Assembly (NCBI GenBank): GCA_913009765.1
Contig: CAJVYT010000007.1
Coordinates: 1 to 33,278, forward strand
From: an uncultured candidate division Zixibacteria bacterium
GTDB taxonomy: Bacteria; Zixibacteria; MSB-5A5; GN15; FEB-12
Reading direction: 5' to 3'
Length of the DNA: 33,278 nucleotides
Positions within the stretch are counted from its first letter, which is position 1, and each line of letters starts with the position of its first letter. The translations under genes were made by a program, and so were the position numbers. The notes below the pieces were generated by a model. The model was given only the letters and a program-made list of their open reading frames with translations. It was not told where the DNA came from and did not search any database. Positions 24,791 to 33,129 of the stretch are shown here, piece by piece.

Positions 24791-25228
24791 TTATTTCTTA
24801 AACAGTTTAAAATCTACAGAGTATCTACCCGAACCGGAAAAAAGAAGTGTGACATACGGTACTATATATAGAGCAGCAAGTTCTTTCTTGCTCCATGGAT
24901 CATCTCCGTGGATAATAAAAATTGCTACAAGCATCATGATAATAAGAGGGATTGCTGCGTAACGGGTAAAAAATCCAAACATAATAGCAATTGAACAGAA
25001 AAATTCAGCAAAGACTGTTAGTGTTAAACTTGTTACAGAGCCAACACCAAGTGGGTCAGGAAAATTTACAGCTTTTTCTGAAAAGTTGACTAATTTTTCA
25101 AAACCATGTCCGAAAAGCATCAGCGATGCAATTCCGATACGTAGTACAAGCAGACCGGTATCAATCAGTTTTTGTTTTTTTTCTTTGTCAGCATTATCAT
25201 CATGCCAGTTGATTTTAAATTTAGTCAT
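24791..25228 (-). CDS. DoxX-family membrane protein
   Basis: 145 residues with four membrane helices (about 22-42, 65-83, 90-108 and 115-135). LLVLRIGIASLMLFGHGFEKL and FAEFFCSIAIMFGFFTRYAAIPL are typical of DoxX/DoxD-like quinone-associated or stress-related inner-membrane proteins. The start is ATG 25228; the ribosome site is weak. First gene of the DoxX-thioesterase pair. Function within the family is mostly unsettled. Confidence 0.85.
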   Translation of the reverse strand: MTKFKINWHDDNADKEKKQKLIDTGLLVLRIGIASLMLFGHGFEKLVNFSEKAVNFPDPLGVGSVTSLTLTVFAEFFCSIAIMFGFFTRYAAIPLIIMMLVAIFIIHGDDPWSKKELAALYIVPYVTLLFSGSGRYSVDFKLFKK

Positions 25229-25341
25229 TTTGTGCTACTTGTTAAGAATATTACCATCTCTATATTTATTTTTTCAAATAAAAGAAAGATTTGGCTTTAG
25301 AACAATATAAAAAAATGAGAGGGTTTTGTGAAAGGTGTGGT

Positions 25342-25455
25342 CTATTTGTCAAATAGTATCAAAATTATAAAATAAAGGCAAAACCCGGCAAAGAGGGCTG
25401 CTCCAATAAGTGAGCCGTAAGCAAGTAATTTATCAAACCAAGTTTTTTTAGCCAT
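25342..25455 (-). CDS. 37-residue single-helix membrane miniprotein
   Basis: A minus frame from ATG 25455 to TAG 25342 encodes MAKKTWFDKLLAYGSLI and continues through a hydrophobic helix (GAALFAGFCLYFIILILF) to a charged end, DK. Positive charges before and a charged pair after a helix of about 22 residues are what a real small membrane protein shows. No strong Shine-Dalgarno is visible. It lies in the 374-base gap between the DoxX gene and ssrA. A chance frame cannot be excluded. Confidence 0.5.
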   Translation of the reverse strand: MAKKTWFDKLLAYGSLIGAALFAGFCLYFIILILFDK

Positions 25456-25498
25456 TTGTGAAACCGTTATAGTTAAATTTCGTTATATATATGTTCGG

Positions 25499-25526
25499 TT
25501 GATTATTTTAACCGATGTAGTATATT
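25499..25526 (+). promoter_or_regulatory. Promoter candidate for ssrA
   Basis: TTGATT (25499-25504), a 16-base spacer and TATATT (25521-25526). Transcription would start about 70 bases before the mature tmRNA 5' end. The leader contains a hairpin, GTAGTTCT / AGAACTAC, at 25533-25556, which could be a processing feature. The -35 region is also inside a short palindrome CGGTT-AACCG. Confidence 0.4.
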
Positions 25527-25602
25527 AAAATTGTAGTTCTTTGTAAAGAGAACTACATCCGTACACCTATCGCGGTGTCGAGCTTGACCCAATATGCATA
25601 TT

Positions 25603-25969
25603 GGGGGTGACCTGGCTTCGACGGGTATAGTGATTGGTTGTCTGCGTGTCGGAGATGCTTAGATCTTCGTTATCAAAACTTAAGCAAACTTTTTTAATTG
25701 GCGAAAATAACTACGCCCTCGCTGCCTAAATTAATTTAGGATAAACAGTGCGCTGTCTTTCACTCCACTGTCTCCCGGGTGATTGTCTCAGCGTCGATAA
25801 AGGAGACTCGACTGGTTGACGCCTTTAATTCCAGTTTAAACAAAAGGCTGGTGATTCATGTAGCTTGTCTGTCTGCAGCATGGGTTACGAGAAACTAATG
25901 ACACGACTACACACGTAGAAGATGACAGGTTGTTATATTCGGACGGGGGTTCGATTCCCCCCACCTCCA
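25603..25969 (+). ncRNA. ssrA: tmRNA (transfer-messenger RNA)
   Basis: The 5' end GGGGGTGACCTGGCTTCGAC and 3' end GTTCGATTCCCCCCACCTCC-A are the conserved one-piece tmRNA termini; GGGGGTG pairs with CACCTCC as the acceptor stem and GGGGGTTCGATTCCCC forms the T-arm. The CCA end is not encoded (A at 25969 is followed by TTT) and must be added. The tag reading frame GGC-GAA-AAT-AAC-TAC-GCC-CTC-GCT-GCC-TAA lies at 25700-25729 and encodes GENNYALAA, ending in the ALAA degron read by ClpXP-type proteases. Pseudoknot-rich sequence follows. At 367 bases it is of normal length. It rescues stalled ribosomes. The 3' end is also the insertion site of the island to the right. Confidence 0.97.
25945..25969 (+). 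other. Probable attachment site of the island in the tmRNA 3' end
   Basis: The T-arm and acceptor segment of ssrA is a common target of tyrosine integrases, and an integrase gene begins 109 bases to the right and reads away. The partner repeat (a copy of about GGTTCGATTCCCCCCACCTC) was not found up to 33129, so the other end of the island must lie beyond the window. Confidence 0.45.
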
Positions 25970-26001
25970 TTTTATTTTACGCTCACCCCTTAAATATCTA
26001 C

Positions 26002-26029
26002 TTGACAACAGATTAGAAGATACTATATT
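26002..26029 (+). promoter_or_regulatory. Promoter for the integrase
   Basis: TTGACA (26002-26007), a 16-base spacer and TATATT (26024-26029), placed 48 bases before ATG 26078. Both hexamers are close to consensus. Confidence 0.6.
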
Positions 26030-26077
26030 GCTTCCAGAAAGGGCTTGTGCCACATTTGTGCCAAGCTATTTGAGGAT

Positions 26078-27175
26078 ATGGCAAGAATTTATCAAAGAAA
26101 AGATATCTGGTACGTCGATTACAAATACAAAGGACGTCGTTATCGAAAACGAGTGGGGACATCCAAAAAAATGGCAGATGTCGCTCTTAAAGATATTGAA
26201 ATCAAAATCATTAAAGACGAATTAGGTTTTTCTAAAACAGATATTAAAATAGAATCTCTAATAGTAAAATTTCTCGAGTATAATCGAACCAATCATCGGA
26301 TTACAACTACCAAACGCTACAAAGCAGTTACAGATCATTTAAAGCGGTTCTTAAATGAGAAGCGAAAAGATATAGTGATGTTATCTCAACTTACTCCAGA
26401 AGTAATTGAAGGGTATAAAACATTTCGTAGAGATGAGTGGGTGAATCCAAACGGTAAAAATGTTAAAACGGATAATACAAGAAAAGGTGCCAGAGCTAGA
26501 ACTGTAAACTTGGAACTTGAGGGAATTAAAACAATGATTAATCTGGCTATCAAATGGGATTATCTTAGAGATAATCCGATGAAACATGTAAAGCCTCTAA
26601 AAATTGACGATAAAAAACCACTCCGATTTTTAACTAAAGAGGAGTGTGAAAAATTTCTTGAAGCTTGTCCTAAAGAGTTCTTTCCAATTTATTTTACTTT
26701 CATGAGTACTGGAATGCGAAAAGCTGAGTTGGAGAACCTACGTTGGAGTGATATTGATTTTAATAATCATAAAATATACATCAGAAAGAAACCTGACTGG
26801 CAACCAAAAACAGGTGAGCGTGAGATTCCAATTAGTGATGAACTTCTAACTGTTTTAAATTCCCATTGGCAAGAATCAAAAAAATCAAAAAAGAAAGATC
26901 ATGTTTTTGCAATTATTGGAGCAGGGAAATCTCACAACATGCTCAGAACTGAATTGATTAAAATTGGCAAAATAGCTGAAATTGAAGATTGTACAAAGGT
27001 TCACACACTTCGTCATACGTTTGCGAGTCATTTAGTAATGGCAGGAGTTGATCTTCCTACAATTCAAAAATTGATGGGACATTCAGATATCGAAACTACA
27101 ATGATTTATGCCCATTTATCACCGAGCCATTTGTCAGAGGCTGTTAATAAATTACCACTTAAAATTCTGAAATAA
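26078..27175 (+). CDS. Tyrosine recombinase/integrase of the island
   Basis: 365 residues from MARIYQRKDIWYVDYKYKG, a short N-terminal arm-binding domain typical of island and phage integrases, then a SAM-like core-binding domain (about 65-170) and the catalytic domain. Catalytic residues (numbered from this Met): Arg214 in TGMRKAELENLRW, His309 and Arg312 in HTLRHTFASH, His335 in LMGHSDIETT and the nucleophile Tyr344 in MIYAHLSP, so it looks intact. The frame is open back to a TTG at 26045, but the added CHICAKLFED is not family-like, whereas the chosen start is. It lies 109 bases from ssrA and probably recombines the island at that site. Confidence 0.93.
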   Translation: MARIYQRKDIWYVDYKYKGRRYRKRVGTSKKMADVALKDIEIKIIKDELGFSKTDIKIESLIVKFLEYNRTNHRITTTKRYKAVTDHLKRFLNEKRKDIVMLSQLTPEVIEGYKTFRRDEWVNPNGKNVKTDNTRKGARARTVNLELEGIKTMINLAIKWDYLRDNPMKHVKPLKIDDKKPLRFLTKEECEKFLEACPKEFFPIYFTFMSTGMRKAELENLRWSDIDFNNHKIYIRKKPDWQPKTGEREIPISDELLTVLNSHWQESKKSKKKDHVFAIIGAGKSHNMLRTELIKIGKIAEIEDCTKVHTLRHTFASHLVMAGVDLPTIQKLMGHSDIETTMIYAHLSPSHLSEAVNKLPLKILK

Positions 27176-27319
27176 AAGCATTTGACCTTACTTTGAAGAT
27201 AAAACACCATATTTGGGCTATTTAAAGGCGTTTTACCTTATTATCTGTTGATTCTGCTTTTTTGAGGTATATATCAAAGGGGAATCATGGTACCATAATG
27301 AAAGTAATGTATTATTGAT

Positions 27320-27390
27320 TTTTGTTTACTTTTACTTGACAATGTAAACAAAATATGCTAATCTGTTGACATTAACGGAAAAATGTAAAC
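27320..27390 (+). promoter_or_regulatory. Promoter with operator-like repeats upstream of the Fic gene
   Basis: A consensus -35 TTGACA (27336-27341), a 17-base spacer and TAATCT (27359-27364) form a good promoter. It is embedded in an inverted repeat TTTTGTTTAC (27320-27329) / GTAAACAAAA (27344-27353), with the -35 in the loop. A third copy of the half-site, GTAAAC (27385-27390), and a second TTGACA (27366-27371) lie between promoter and start codon. The pattern suggests that a repressor binds GTAAAC half-sites, possibly the Fic protein's own C-terminal winged-helix region. Confidence 0.6.
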
Positions 27391-27399
27391 GGAATTAAT

Positions 27400-28527
27400 A
27401 TGGAAATTGGAAAATTAGTAAAACAAAAAGAAGGCTATAAAGCATTTATTCCTAATAAATTTCCACCTGATGAGGGATTAAAACTATCTCAAGAACTTAT
27501 TCTCAAGCATTCCACAGCAGAACGTCTTTTAGGGAAATTGGACGGAATAACTCAACTTCTACCTGATGTAGATTTCTTCCTATACATGTATATCCGAAAG
27601 GATGCTACTTCTTCTAGTCAAATAGAAGGAACTCAGGCAACCATGATAGATGCTATTGAAGCGGAAGCAAAAACTAAGGAATCCCTTCCTAATGATGTAG
27701 ATGATATTTTATATTATATCAAAGCTCTTAACTACGGTTTAAAAAGATTAGCAGAATTTCCAATGAGTCTCCGTTTTATTAGGGAACTTCATAAAGAACT
27801 TATGGAAGAAGCCAGAGCAACTCATTTTTCTGACCCAGGTAATTTTAGAAAAAACCAAAATTGGATAGGTGGTACGACTCCAGCCAATGCCAGTTTTGTT
27901 CCGCCCCCACCTATTGAAATGCAGAAAGCTCTTGATGACTTTGAAAAATTTCTTCATTCTAAAGATGCAATGTTGCCACTTCTCAAAGCTGGTTTGATTC
28001 ACGCACAATTTGAAACTATTCATCCTTTTCTTGATGGTAACGGAAGAACTGGACGTTTGCTAATTACGTTTTATCTTTGGCTAAGTAATCTTCTTGAAAA
28101 GCCAGTTTTGTTTCTTGCTACTTATTTTAAGAAGCATCAGAAAATATATTATGCCAAACTTGATGGTTATCGTAATGGCGAAGTGAAAGAATGGCTTGAG
28201 TTCTTACTTGATGGTATAATTGAAACTGCTGAAGAAGCAATATCTACTGTTCAGGCAATTACTGAATTAAGACAAGAAGATATGGAAAAAATTCAGGCAC
28301 TTAGCAAAACATCTTCTGAAAGTGGGATTATAGTCCTACGTAATTTATTTGTTTTACCTATTGTTAACGTGAATACAGTAAAGAAATGGACAGACTTTAC
28401 ACGTCAAGGTTCTCAAAGAGTGATTGATCGTTTTGTAAAACTTGGCATACTTGAACAAAAAGACAAAAACGAAAAATACGGTAGGTCATTTATCTACCGA
28501 CGATATGTAGATATTTTTACAGAATAA
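27400..28527 (+). CDS. Fic-family AMP-transferase-like protein, class II (N-terminal inhibitory helix)
   Basis: 375 residues. The Fic active-site loop is HPFLDGNGRTGR (208-219), matching HxFx(D/E)GNGRxxR completely. The N-terminal inhibitory motif SSQIEG (72-77), of the S/TxxxE(G/N) type, makes it an autoinhibited class II enzyme, and GGTTPANASFVPPPP (157-171) forms the flap. A C-terminal region from about 300 reads like a winged helix (VNTVKKWTDFTRQGSQRVID, then RFVKLGILEQ), as in many stand-alone Fic proteins. Fic enzymes transfer AMP or related groups to target proteins. The helicase gene starts 5 bases after the stop, so the two are co-transcribed from the promoter at 27336. Confidence 0.92.
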   Translation: MEIGKLVKQKEGYKAFIPNKFPPDEGLKLSQELILKHSTAERLLGKLDGITQLLPDVDFFLYMYIRKDATSSSQIEGTQATMIDAIEAEAKTKESLPNDVDDILYYIKALNYGLKRLAEFPMSLRFIRELHKELMEEARATHFSDPGNFRKNQNWIGGTTPANASFVPPPPIEMQKALDDFEKFLHSKDAMLPLLKAGLIHAQFETIHPFLDGNGRTGRLLITFYLWLSNLLEKPVLFLATYFKKHQKIYYAKLDGYRNGEVKEWLEFLLDGIIETAEEAISTVQAITELRQEDMEKIQALSKTSSESGIIVLRNLFVLPIVNVNTVKKWTDFTRQGSQRVIDRFVKLGILEQKDKNEKYGRSFIYRRYVDIFTE

Positions 28528-28532
28528 AAATA

Positions 28533-29447
28533 ATGACAATTACTGATTATCACGCAAAATATTACGCCTACGAGCTAACAAAAAGGAGTTCTTCTGATAG
28601 CTTACAGAAACTTACTTCTACTTTATCTAATGCTCAGGTCGACTTAAATCCGCATCAGATTGAAGCGGCTTTATTTGCTTTTCGTTCACCCCTATCAAAA
28701 GGTGCTATCTTAGCAGATGAAGTTGGTTTAGGAAAAACAATTGAAGCAGGCTTGGTTATTTCTCAAAAATGGGCGGAACGCAAAAGAAGGATGCTTCTTA
28801 TTGTGCCATCAAATCTCCGTAAACAATGGAGTGCTGAGCTACAAGAAAAGTTTTTTATTCCTTCCACTATCCTTGAAGCAAAATCATTTAATCGTTGTAT
28901 CAAAGAAGGTAATCTCAATCCTTTTGATCAAGAAGATACTATTATAATTTGTTCTTATCATTTTGCACGGAATAAAGCTCCCTATGTAAAACAAACGCCT
29001 TGGGATTTAGCAATTATTGATGAAGCTCATAGGCTTAGGAATGTTTATAAGCCAAGTAATAAAATCGCTAAAGATATTAAAAATGCTCTTGAAAATATTC
29101 CCAAAATATTACTTACAGCAACTCCACTTCAAAATTCATTACTTGAGCTATACGGTCTTGTAAGTATTATTGACAGCCACGTTTTCGGCGATCTTAAAAG
29201 TTTTAAATCACAGTATGCTAGAGTCTCTCAGGTACAGGACATTTATGAAAATGAATTAGGATTGATAGAACCTAAACAAGAAATGTTTATTGATCTTAGA
29301 AACAGACTTAAAACTGTTTGTATAAGAACATTAAGAAAACAAGTTTTAGAATACATAAAATATACAAAGCGTATTCCTATAACGGAAGATTATATTCCTT
29401 CAGAGGAAGAAGTCAATACAATGATGAGTCAGACCTTCAACGTTTAA
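28533..29447 (+). pseudogene. SNF2/superfamily 2 helicase, truncated after the first RecA domain
   Basis: The frame reads like the start of an SNF2-type helicase: LNPHQIEAALFAF (Q-motif region), ILADEVGLGKTIEAG (motif I, about 59-73), LLIVPSNLRKQW (Ia), IIDEAHRLRN (motif II, DEAH 163-166) and ILLTATPLQNS (motif III). Family proteins have 900 or more residues; this one stops at 304. Family-like sequence ends at about IPSEEEVNTM (near 29420), after which the DNA belongs to a different gene in another frame. The C-terminal helicase domain with motifs IV-VI is absent, so it cannot work as a translocase. It follows the Fic gene by 5 bases. A true deletion and an assembly misjoin both fit. Confidence 0.85.
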
Positions 29448-30964
29448 GTTTTAGAGATTTATATTGGTATTGTTATCTTGACCAAGAATCTATTGATGAC
29501 AACTTTTTTAATTTGGGTGTAGGAACAAACATTAATAGTTTTAAAAGATTAAAAAGCCGTAATGTTTTACGGTATTTATTAGGTTTTCATCAGGAGGGTG
29601 TTGCAGAATTAGAAATTCGTTTAGAAGAAGTTAGAATTGAAAAAAATAAATTATTAGAAGCTGCCAAACAATTAAAATCGATACTTTCTGAAATTAATGT
29701 AGAATCCGAAATTGAAATTGATATAATAATTTTCAAATATAATATACAGCTTATTGAAATTAAGAAATCTATTGAAGGCATCAGAAATAGCCTTAAAGAA
29801 AATATAAGTCACTCTGCTGATAAACTAAGAGTAGAAGCACGACAATTATTCGAAGAAATTGATTCATTAGAATCTACTATTTCTGAAGTTGGAATTAGTA
29901 TTGATCAAAATGAAAGATATTTAAATGAGATGTATTCACAAACAACGAAGCTTAAGCGAATAAATGCAGCGAGGGCAGTACTTAATAATGTAGATTTTGA
30001 AAAATGTCCTAAATGTATTCAAATTCTGTCGGATAGGGATGTTGGAATATGTTCTGTATGTGGACAAGTTGATATAACTCCAGAAAATGCTATGGAAGAA
30101 GTTGATAAAACTGAAAAGGATTTCAAGGCTCGAATATAAGAACTTCAAGAAATGTTACAATTACAAAAAAAACAAATGAAAAATCTTAGAAATAAGAGAT
30201 TTGAATTAGTAAAAGAAAAAGAAACAATTGATAATCATTTAAATGTAGTTTCAGAGCAATACGATTCAGCTTATCTATCTGGAGCGATTGAGCTTGAGAG
30301 AGAGAAAGCTAAATTAGTTGAAGGTATAAAGTATTTTGATCGGGTAAAAATTATTCCGTATAAAATAAATTCTATGGAAACTAGAAGTGATGAATTATTT
30401 CTTGAGCAACAGTCGTTGAATAGAGAGCTAAAATCTATGAAAGCAAAAGCAGAAAAGAATTTAAAAAATCTTAATGAATTATCATCTTTATTTTTGGATT
30501 GTTTAATTAATACAAAAGAAAAAGGATATTCAAAAGATGATTTAGTTAAAATTCGACCTGATGATTTTTTACCTGAAATCTTTCATATTAAAACGGGAGA
30601 TACTGCTACAACTTCATTTAGAAACATCGGTAGTGGTGGTATTAAAACAAGGTTTAAAACTAGTTTTGCAATAGCAGTCCATCGTTTAGCAAAAAAAATA
30701 GATATTAGCATTTTACCAAAATTATTAATTATTGATACTCCTATGAAAAATGTTAGCGAACGAGAAAATAGAGAACAATTTGAAGGATTCTATCAAATGT
30801 TGTATGAGCTTTCTTCAACTGAATTGAAAGATACTCAAGTAATTATAATTGATAAAGAATTTCGTAAACCTAGTAGAGAATTAGGATCTGATTTAATAGT
30901 TAGGCATATGAAATTAGATGATCCAGAAAATCCACCACTTATACCATATTTTAAAAACTTATAA
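29421..30964 (+). pseudogene. SMC/Rad50-like ATPase: N-terminus missing and in-frame stop
   Basis: Family-like sequence begins at about ESDLQRLSFRDLYWYCYLDQ and continues through coiled coil (about 29590-29960), a four-cysteine zinc motif (FEKCPKCIQ ... ICSVCGQ, about 29998-30070), a second coiled coil, and the C-terminal ATPase half: FRNIGSGGIKTRFKTSFAIA (signature-like), PKLLIIDTPMKNVSERENRE (Walker B and D-loop) and TQVIIIDKEF. The N-terminal Walker A half is absent; the DNA to the left is helicase. A TAA at 30137-30139 interrupts the frame between FKARI and ELQEMLQLQ; reading goes on in the same frame, and CAA to TAA would explain it. The gene is dead as it stands. Confidence 0.75.
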
Positions 30965-30985
30965 TTATCTATGTAAGATATTTAA

Positions 30986-32509
30986 ATGAAAAATAATAAT
31001 ACTATAATTTACACTCGTGTTTCATCCAAAGAACAAGAACGTGATGGATTCTCAATTCCTGCACAAATTAAGTTATTAAAAAAATACGCTGAAGATAATA
31101 ATTTTCATGTAGTTAAAATATATGAAGAATCTGAATCTGCAAAAGGATCAGGGCGAAAACAATTTAATGAAATGCTTGATTACATTATTGCTAATCCAGA
31201 AATTAAATATCTACTATGTGAAAAGACTGATAGATTATCCCGTAATTTTAAAGATATAGCAACTCTTGATCAACTAATAAACGAAAATGATCTAACTATT
31301 ATTTTAGTAAAAGAGAATTCAGAACTTAGCAAACATTCTCGATCACATGAAAAATTTATGTTTGGCATTAAAGCCTTAATGGCTAAAAATTATGTAGATA
31401 ATCTTTCTGAAGAAGTTAAAAAGGGGATGAATGAAAAAGCATCTCAAGGTATATTTCCAGGAGGTAGTATTCCACTAGGTTATCTAATAGATAAGAATAC
31501 AAAAAAGATTTATGTCGATTCAAGTAGATCTCATTTAATAATAGAGATGTTTCAGATGTATGCTGAAAAGAAAGCTTCATTAAGTATAATATCAGTTTGG
31601 TCAAAAACAAAATCATTGAAAATGCCTCGAAGCGGTCGATCAGTTTCAAAAAGCCAAGTTGAAAGAATTCTCAAAAATCCTTTTTATTATGGTGAATTTA
31701 GATGGGCTGGTAAAATATTCAAAGGATCGCATGAGCCTATAATTAGTAAATCATTATTTGATTCAGTTCAAAATGCTTTTAAATCGCATAACAAACCTCA
31801 CTTAAATAGAAAAAGTTTTGCCTTTGGTAGTTTGATTGTATGTTCAGAATGCGGTTGTAAAATTACAGCACAAATCAAAAAAGGTAAATATGTATATTAC
31901 CATTGTACAGGTATGCGAGAAAAACATAGTAAGTGTTACGTTCCTGAAAAGAATATAGTTCAACAGTTCAGAAATGGATTGTTACCAATTTCTATTAATC
32001 AAAAATCAGCTATTAAAATATTAGAAAAGTTTAAAGAACAAGAAGATATTATCTATTCAAATCAATCAAAAGATAAACATAGAATTGAACAAAGACTTGC
32101 TCAATTACAAAAATGGTCAGAGCAAAGTTATATTGATAAGCTTGAAGAGAAGATCACCGAAAGCCATTGGCAAAACATCACCGCAAAATGGGGGGATGAA
32201 ACAGCGACACTACAAAATAGCATGGCGGTGAACGGTTCCCCGATCCATAAAATTAAGACCGTTGAGAAAATATTAGAACTCCTACAAGTTCTTCCGTCAC
32301 TTTGGGATACAAGGAATTTGACCGATAAAAGAAAAATGGTTGATTTGTTATATTCGAACTTTGTTTTAGACGGTGCAACTCTATATCCCACATACAATAA
32401 AGCCTTCACTATAATAGCTGAAGGACTTGTTTTTAATAATAAGCGGGGATGCTGGGACGAGTATAGAACAATTATAATTGATAATATCAATGAAAATGTG
32501 AAAATCTAG
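30986..32509 (+). CDS. Large serine recombinase
   Basis: 507 residues. The N-terminal resolvase domain has IIYTRVSSKEQERDGFSI with nucleophile Ser13, and CEKTDRLSRNFKDI (DRLSR 82-86). The recombinase domain (about 155-265) contains GGSIPLGYLID and RILKNPFYYGEFRW. The zinc ribbon uses Cys286, Cys289, Cys307 and Cys317, and a coiled coil follows (about 340-380). This is the large serine integrase plan of phages and conjugative elements, and it looks intact. It starts 21 bases after the ATPase frame. The last 120 codons (from about 32140) have visibly higher G+C than the rest of the gene. With a tyrosine integrase at the left end, it may belong to a second, nested element. Confidence 0.92.
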   Translation: MKNNNTIIYTRVSSKEQERDGFSIPAQIKLLKKYAEDNNFHVVKIYEESESAKGSGRKQFNEMLDYIIANPEIKYLLCEKTDRLSRNFKDIATLDQLINENDLTIILVKENSELSKHSRSHEKFMFGIKALMAKNYVDNLSEEVKKGMNEKASQGIFPGGSIPLGYLIDKNTKKIYVDSSRSHLIIEMFQMYAEKKASLSIISVWSKTKSLKMPRSGRSVSKSQVERILKNPFYYGEFRWAGKIFKGSHEPIISKSLFDSVQNAFKSHNKPHLNRKSFAFGSLIVCSECGCKITAQIKKGKYVYYHCTGMREKHSKCYVPEKNIVQQFRNGLLPISINQKSAIKILEKFKEQEDIIYSNQSKDKHRIEQRLAQLQKWSEQSYIDKLEEKITESHWQNITAKWGDETATLQNSMAVNGSPIHKIKTVEKILELLQVLPSLWDTRNLTDKRKMVDLLYSNFVLDGATLYPTYNKAFTIIAEGLVFNNKRGCWDEYRTIIIDNINENVKI

Positions 32510-32625
32510 AACGGATAAGTTATTCAAGTTAAAACAGATATTAGAAGCATGGTTGACATTGTTTAACAGAGAACTTTTATATTTTATTTAATTCTAATCT
32601 ATTATTGTATTGTAAAACTAGTACT

Positions 32626-33129
32626 TTAATTTGTTCCGTTTGAAAATATATGATCAATAGCTTCTTGTTGCTTTTCACCCTCAGAAATCATTTCATTTAT
32701 TCTAACTTTTTCTTTATCTGTAAAATATTGCCAATGATCGTTAGCTAACTTTTGCATCCTGTCAATAGTTCGTGGGTGAGTCGGTGGTTCATTATGGTTA
32801 TTTGTTATTTTTGAGGATATCACTTCAAGCCAATTTAATATATACAAAGTTAATATTGGTTGATATTTATATCCATCGCTCAATAATTCTCTAGTTCCTG
32901 TTGAGAATTCATGGTTAGAAGCCATATATTCCTTATACCATTCAAATGCAATATTATCTGCTTCAAATTCCATATTCTGGTTTTTGTTGTATTTTTCGAG
33001 ATCTATTTTAGCAATTTTAGATCCTTTAGTCATTCTAAGAATTGTTTTCTTTGTGTCTTTAAGATGACCAGCGTAAGTATGTGCAAATTCATGACATACA
33101 ATAAAAAGTTTACATAATTGTGTTTCGCT
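32626..33129 (-). CDS. Zinc metallopeptidase-like protein, 5' end lost at adapter
   Basis: The minus-strand frame runs from the adapter border at 33129 to a stop at 32626, about 168 residues. It contains the zinc-binding HEFAH of gluzincins (VCHEFAHTYAGHLKD) and a downstream acidic ligand segment, NMEFEADNIAFEWY, as in M48-like and related HExxH peptidases, plus HPRTIDRMQKL near the end. The N-terminal part is not in the window; the apparent start GTG and residues LFRS are translated adapter. It is transcribed towards the serine recombinase (converging, 116-base gap with nothing else visible). Confidence 0.75.
   Translation of the reverse strand, partial: SETQLCKLFIVCHEFAHTYAGHLKDTKKTILRMTKGSKIAKIDLEKYNKNQNMEFEADNIAFEWYKEYMASNHEFSTGTRELLSDGYKYQPILTLYILNWLEVISSKITNNHNEPPTHPRTIDRMQKLANDHWQYFTDKEKVRINEMISEGEKQQEAIDHIFSNGTN

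Larger units (their letters stand above)
25970..33129. mobile_element. Genomic island inserted at ssrA (right end outside the window)
   Basis: The segment starts at the tmRNA 3' end and holds a tyrosine integrase, a Fic protein, a truncated SNF2-type helicase, a broken SMC/Rad50-like ATPase, a large serine recombinase and a 5'-truncated metallopeptidase. None of these is a housekeeping gene, and an integrase next to a tRNA/tmRNA gene is the classical island layout. The inner genes resemble those of defence islands. The extent is uncertain because adapter sequence ends the contig at 33130 and a possible misjoin lies near 29420. Confidence 0.7.

Noticed and set aside
26045..26077. A longer integrase starting at TTG 26045
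   Set aside because: The extra residues are not integrase-like and would begin only 16 bases after the -10 hexamer, whereas MARIYQR at 26078 is a typical family start.
28533..30964. A natural helicase-ATPase fusion protein with a programmed frameshift
   Set aside because: Both partners lack large essential domains at the join and no slippery heptamer is seen there, so a deletion or misjoin is simpler.
25970..33129. Second copy of the ssrA 3' end as a right attachment site
   Set aside because: I scanned for GGTTCGATTCC and CCACCTCC to the end of the real sequence and saw no convincing repeat; the site is probably outside the window.
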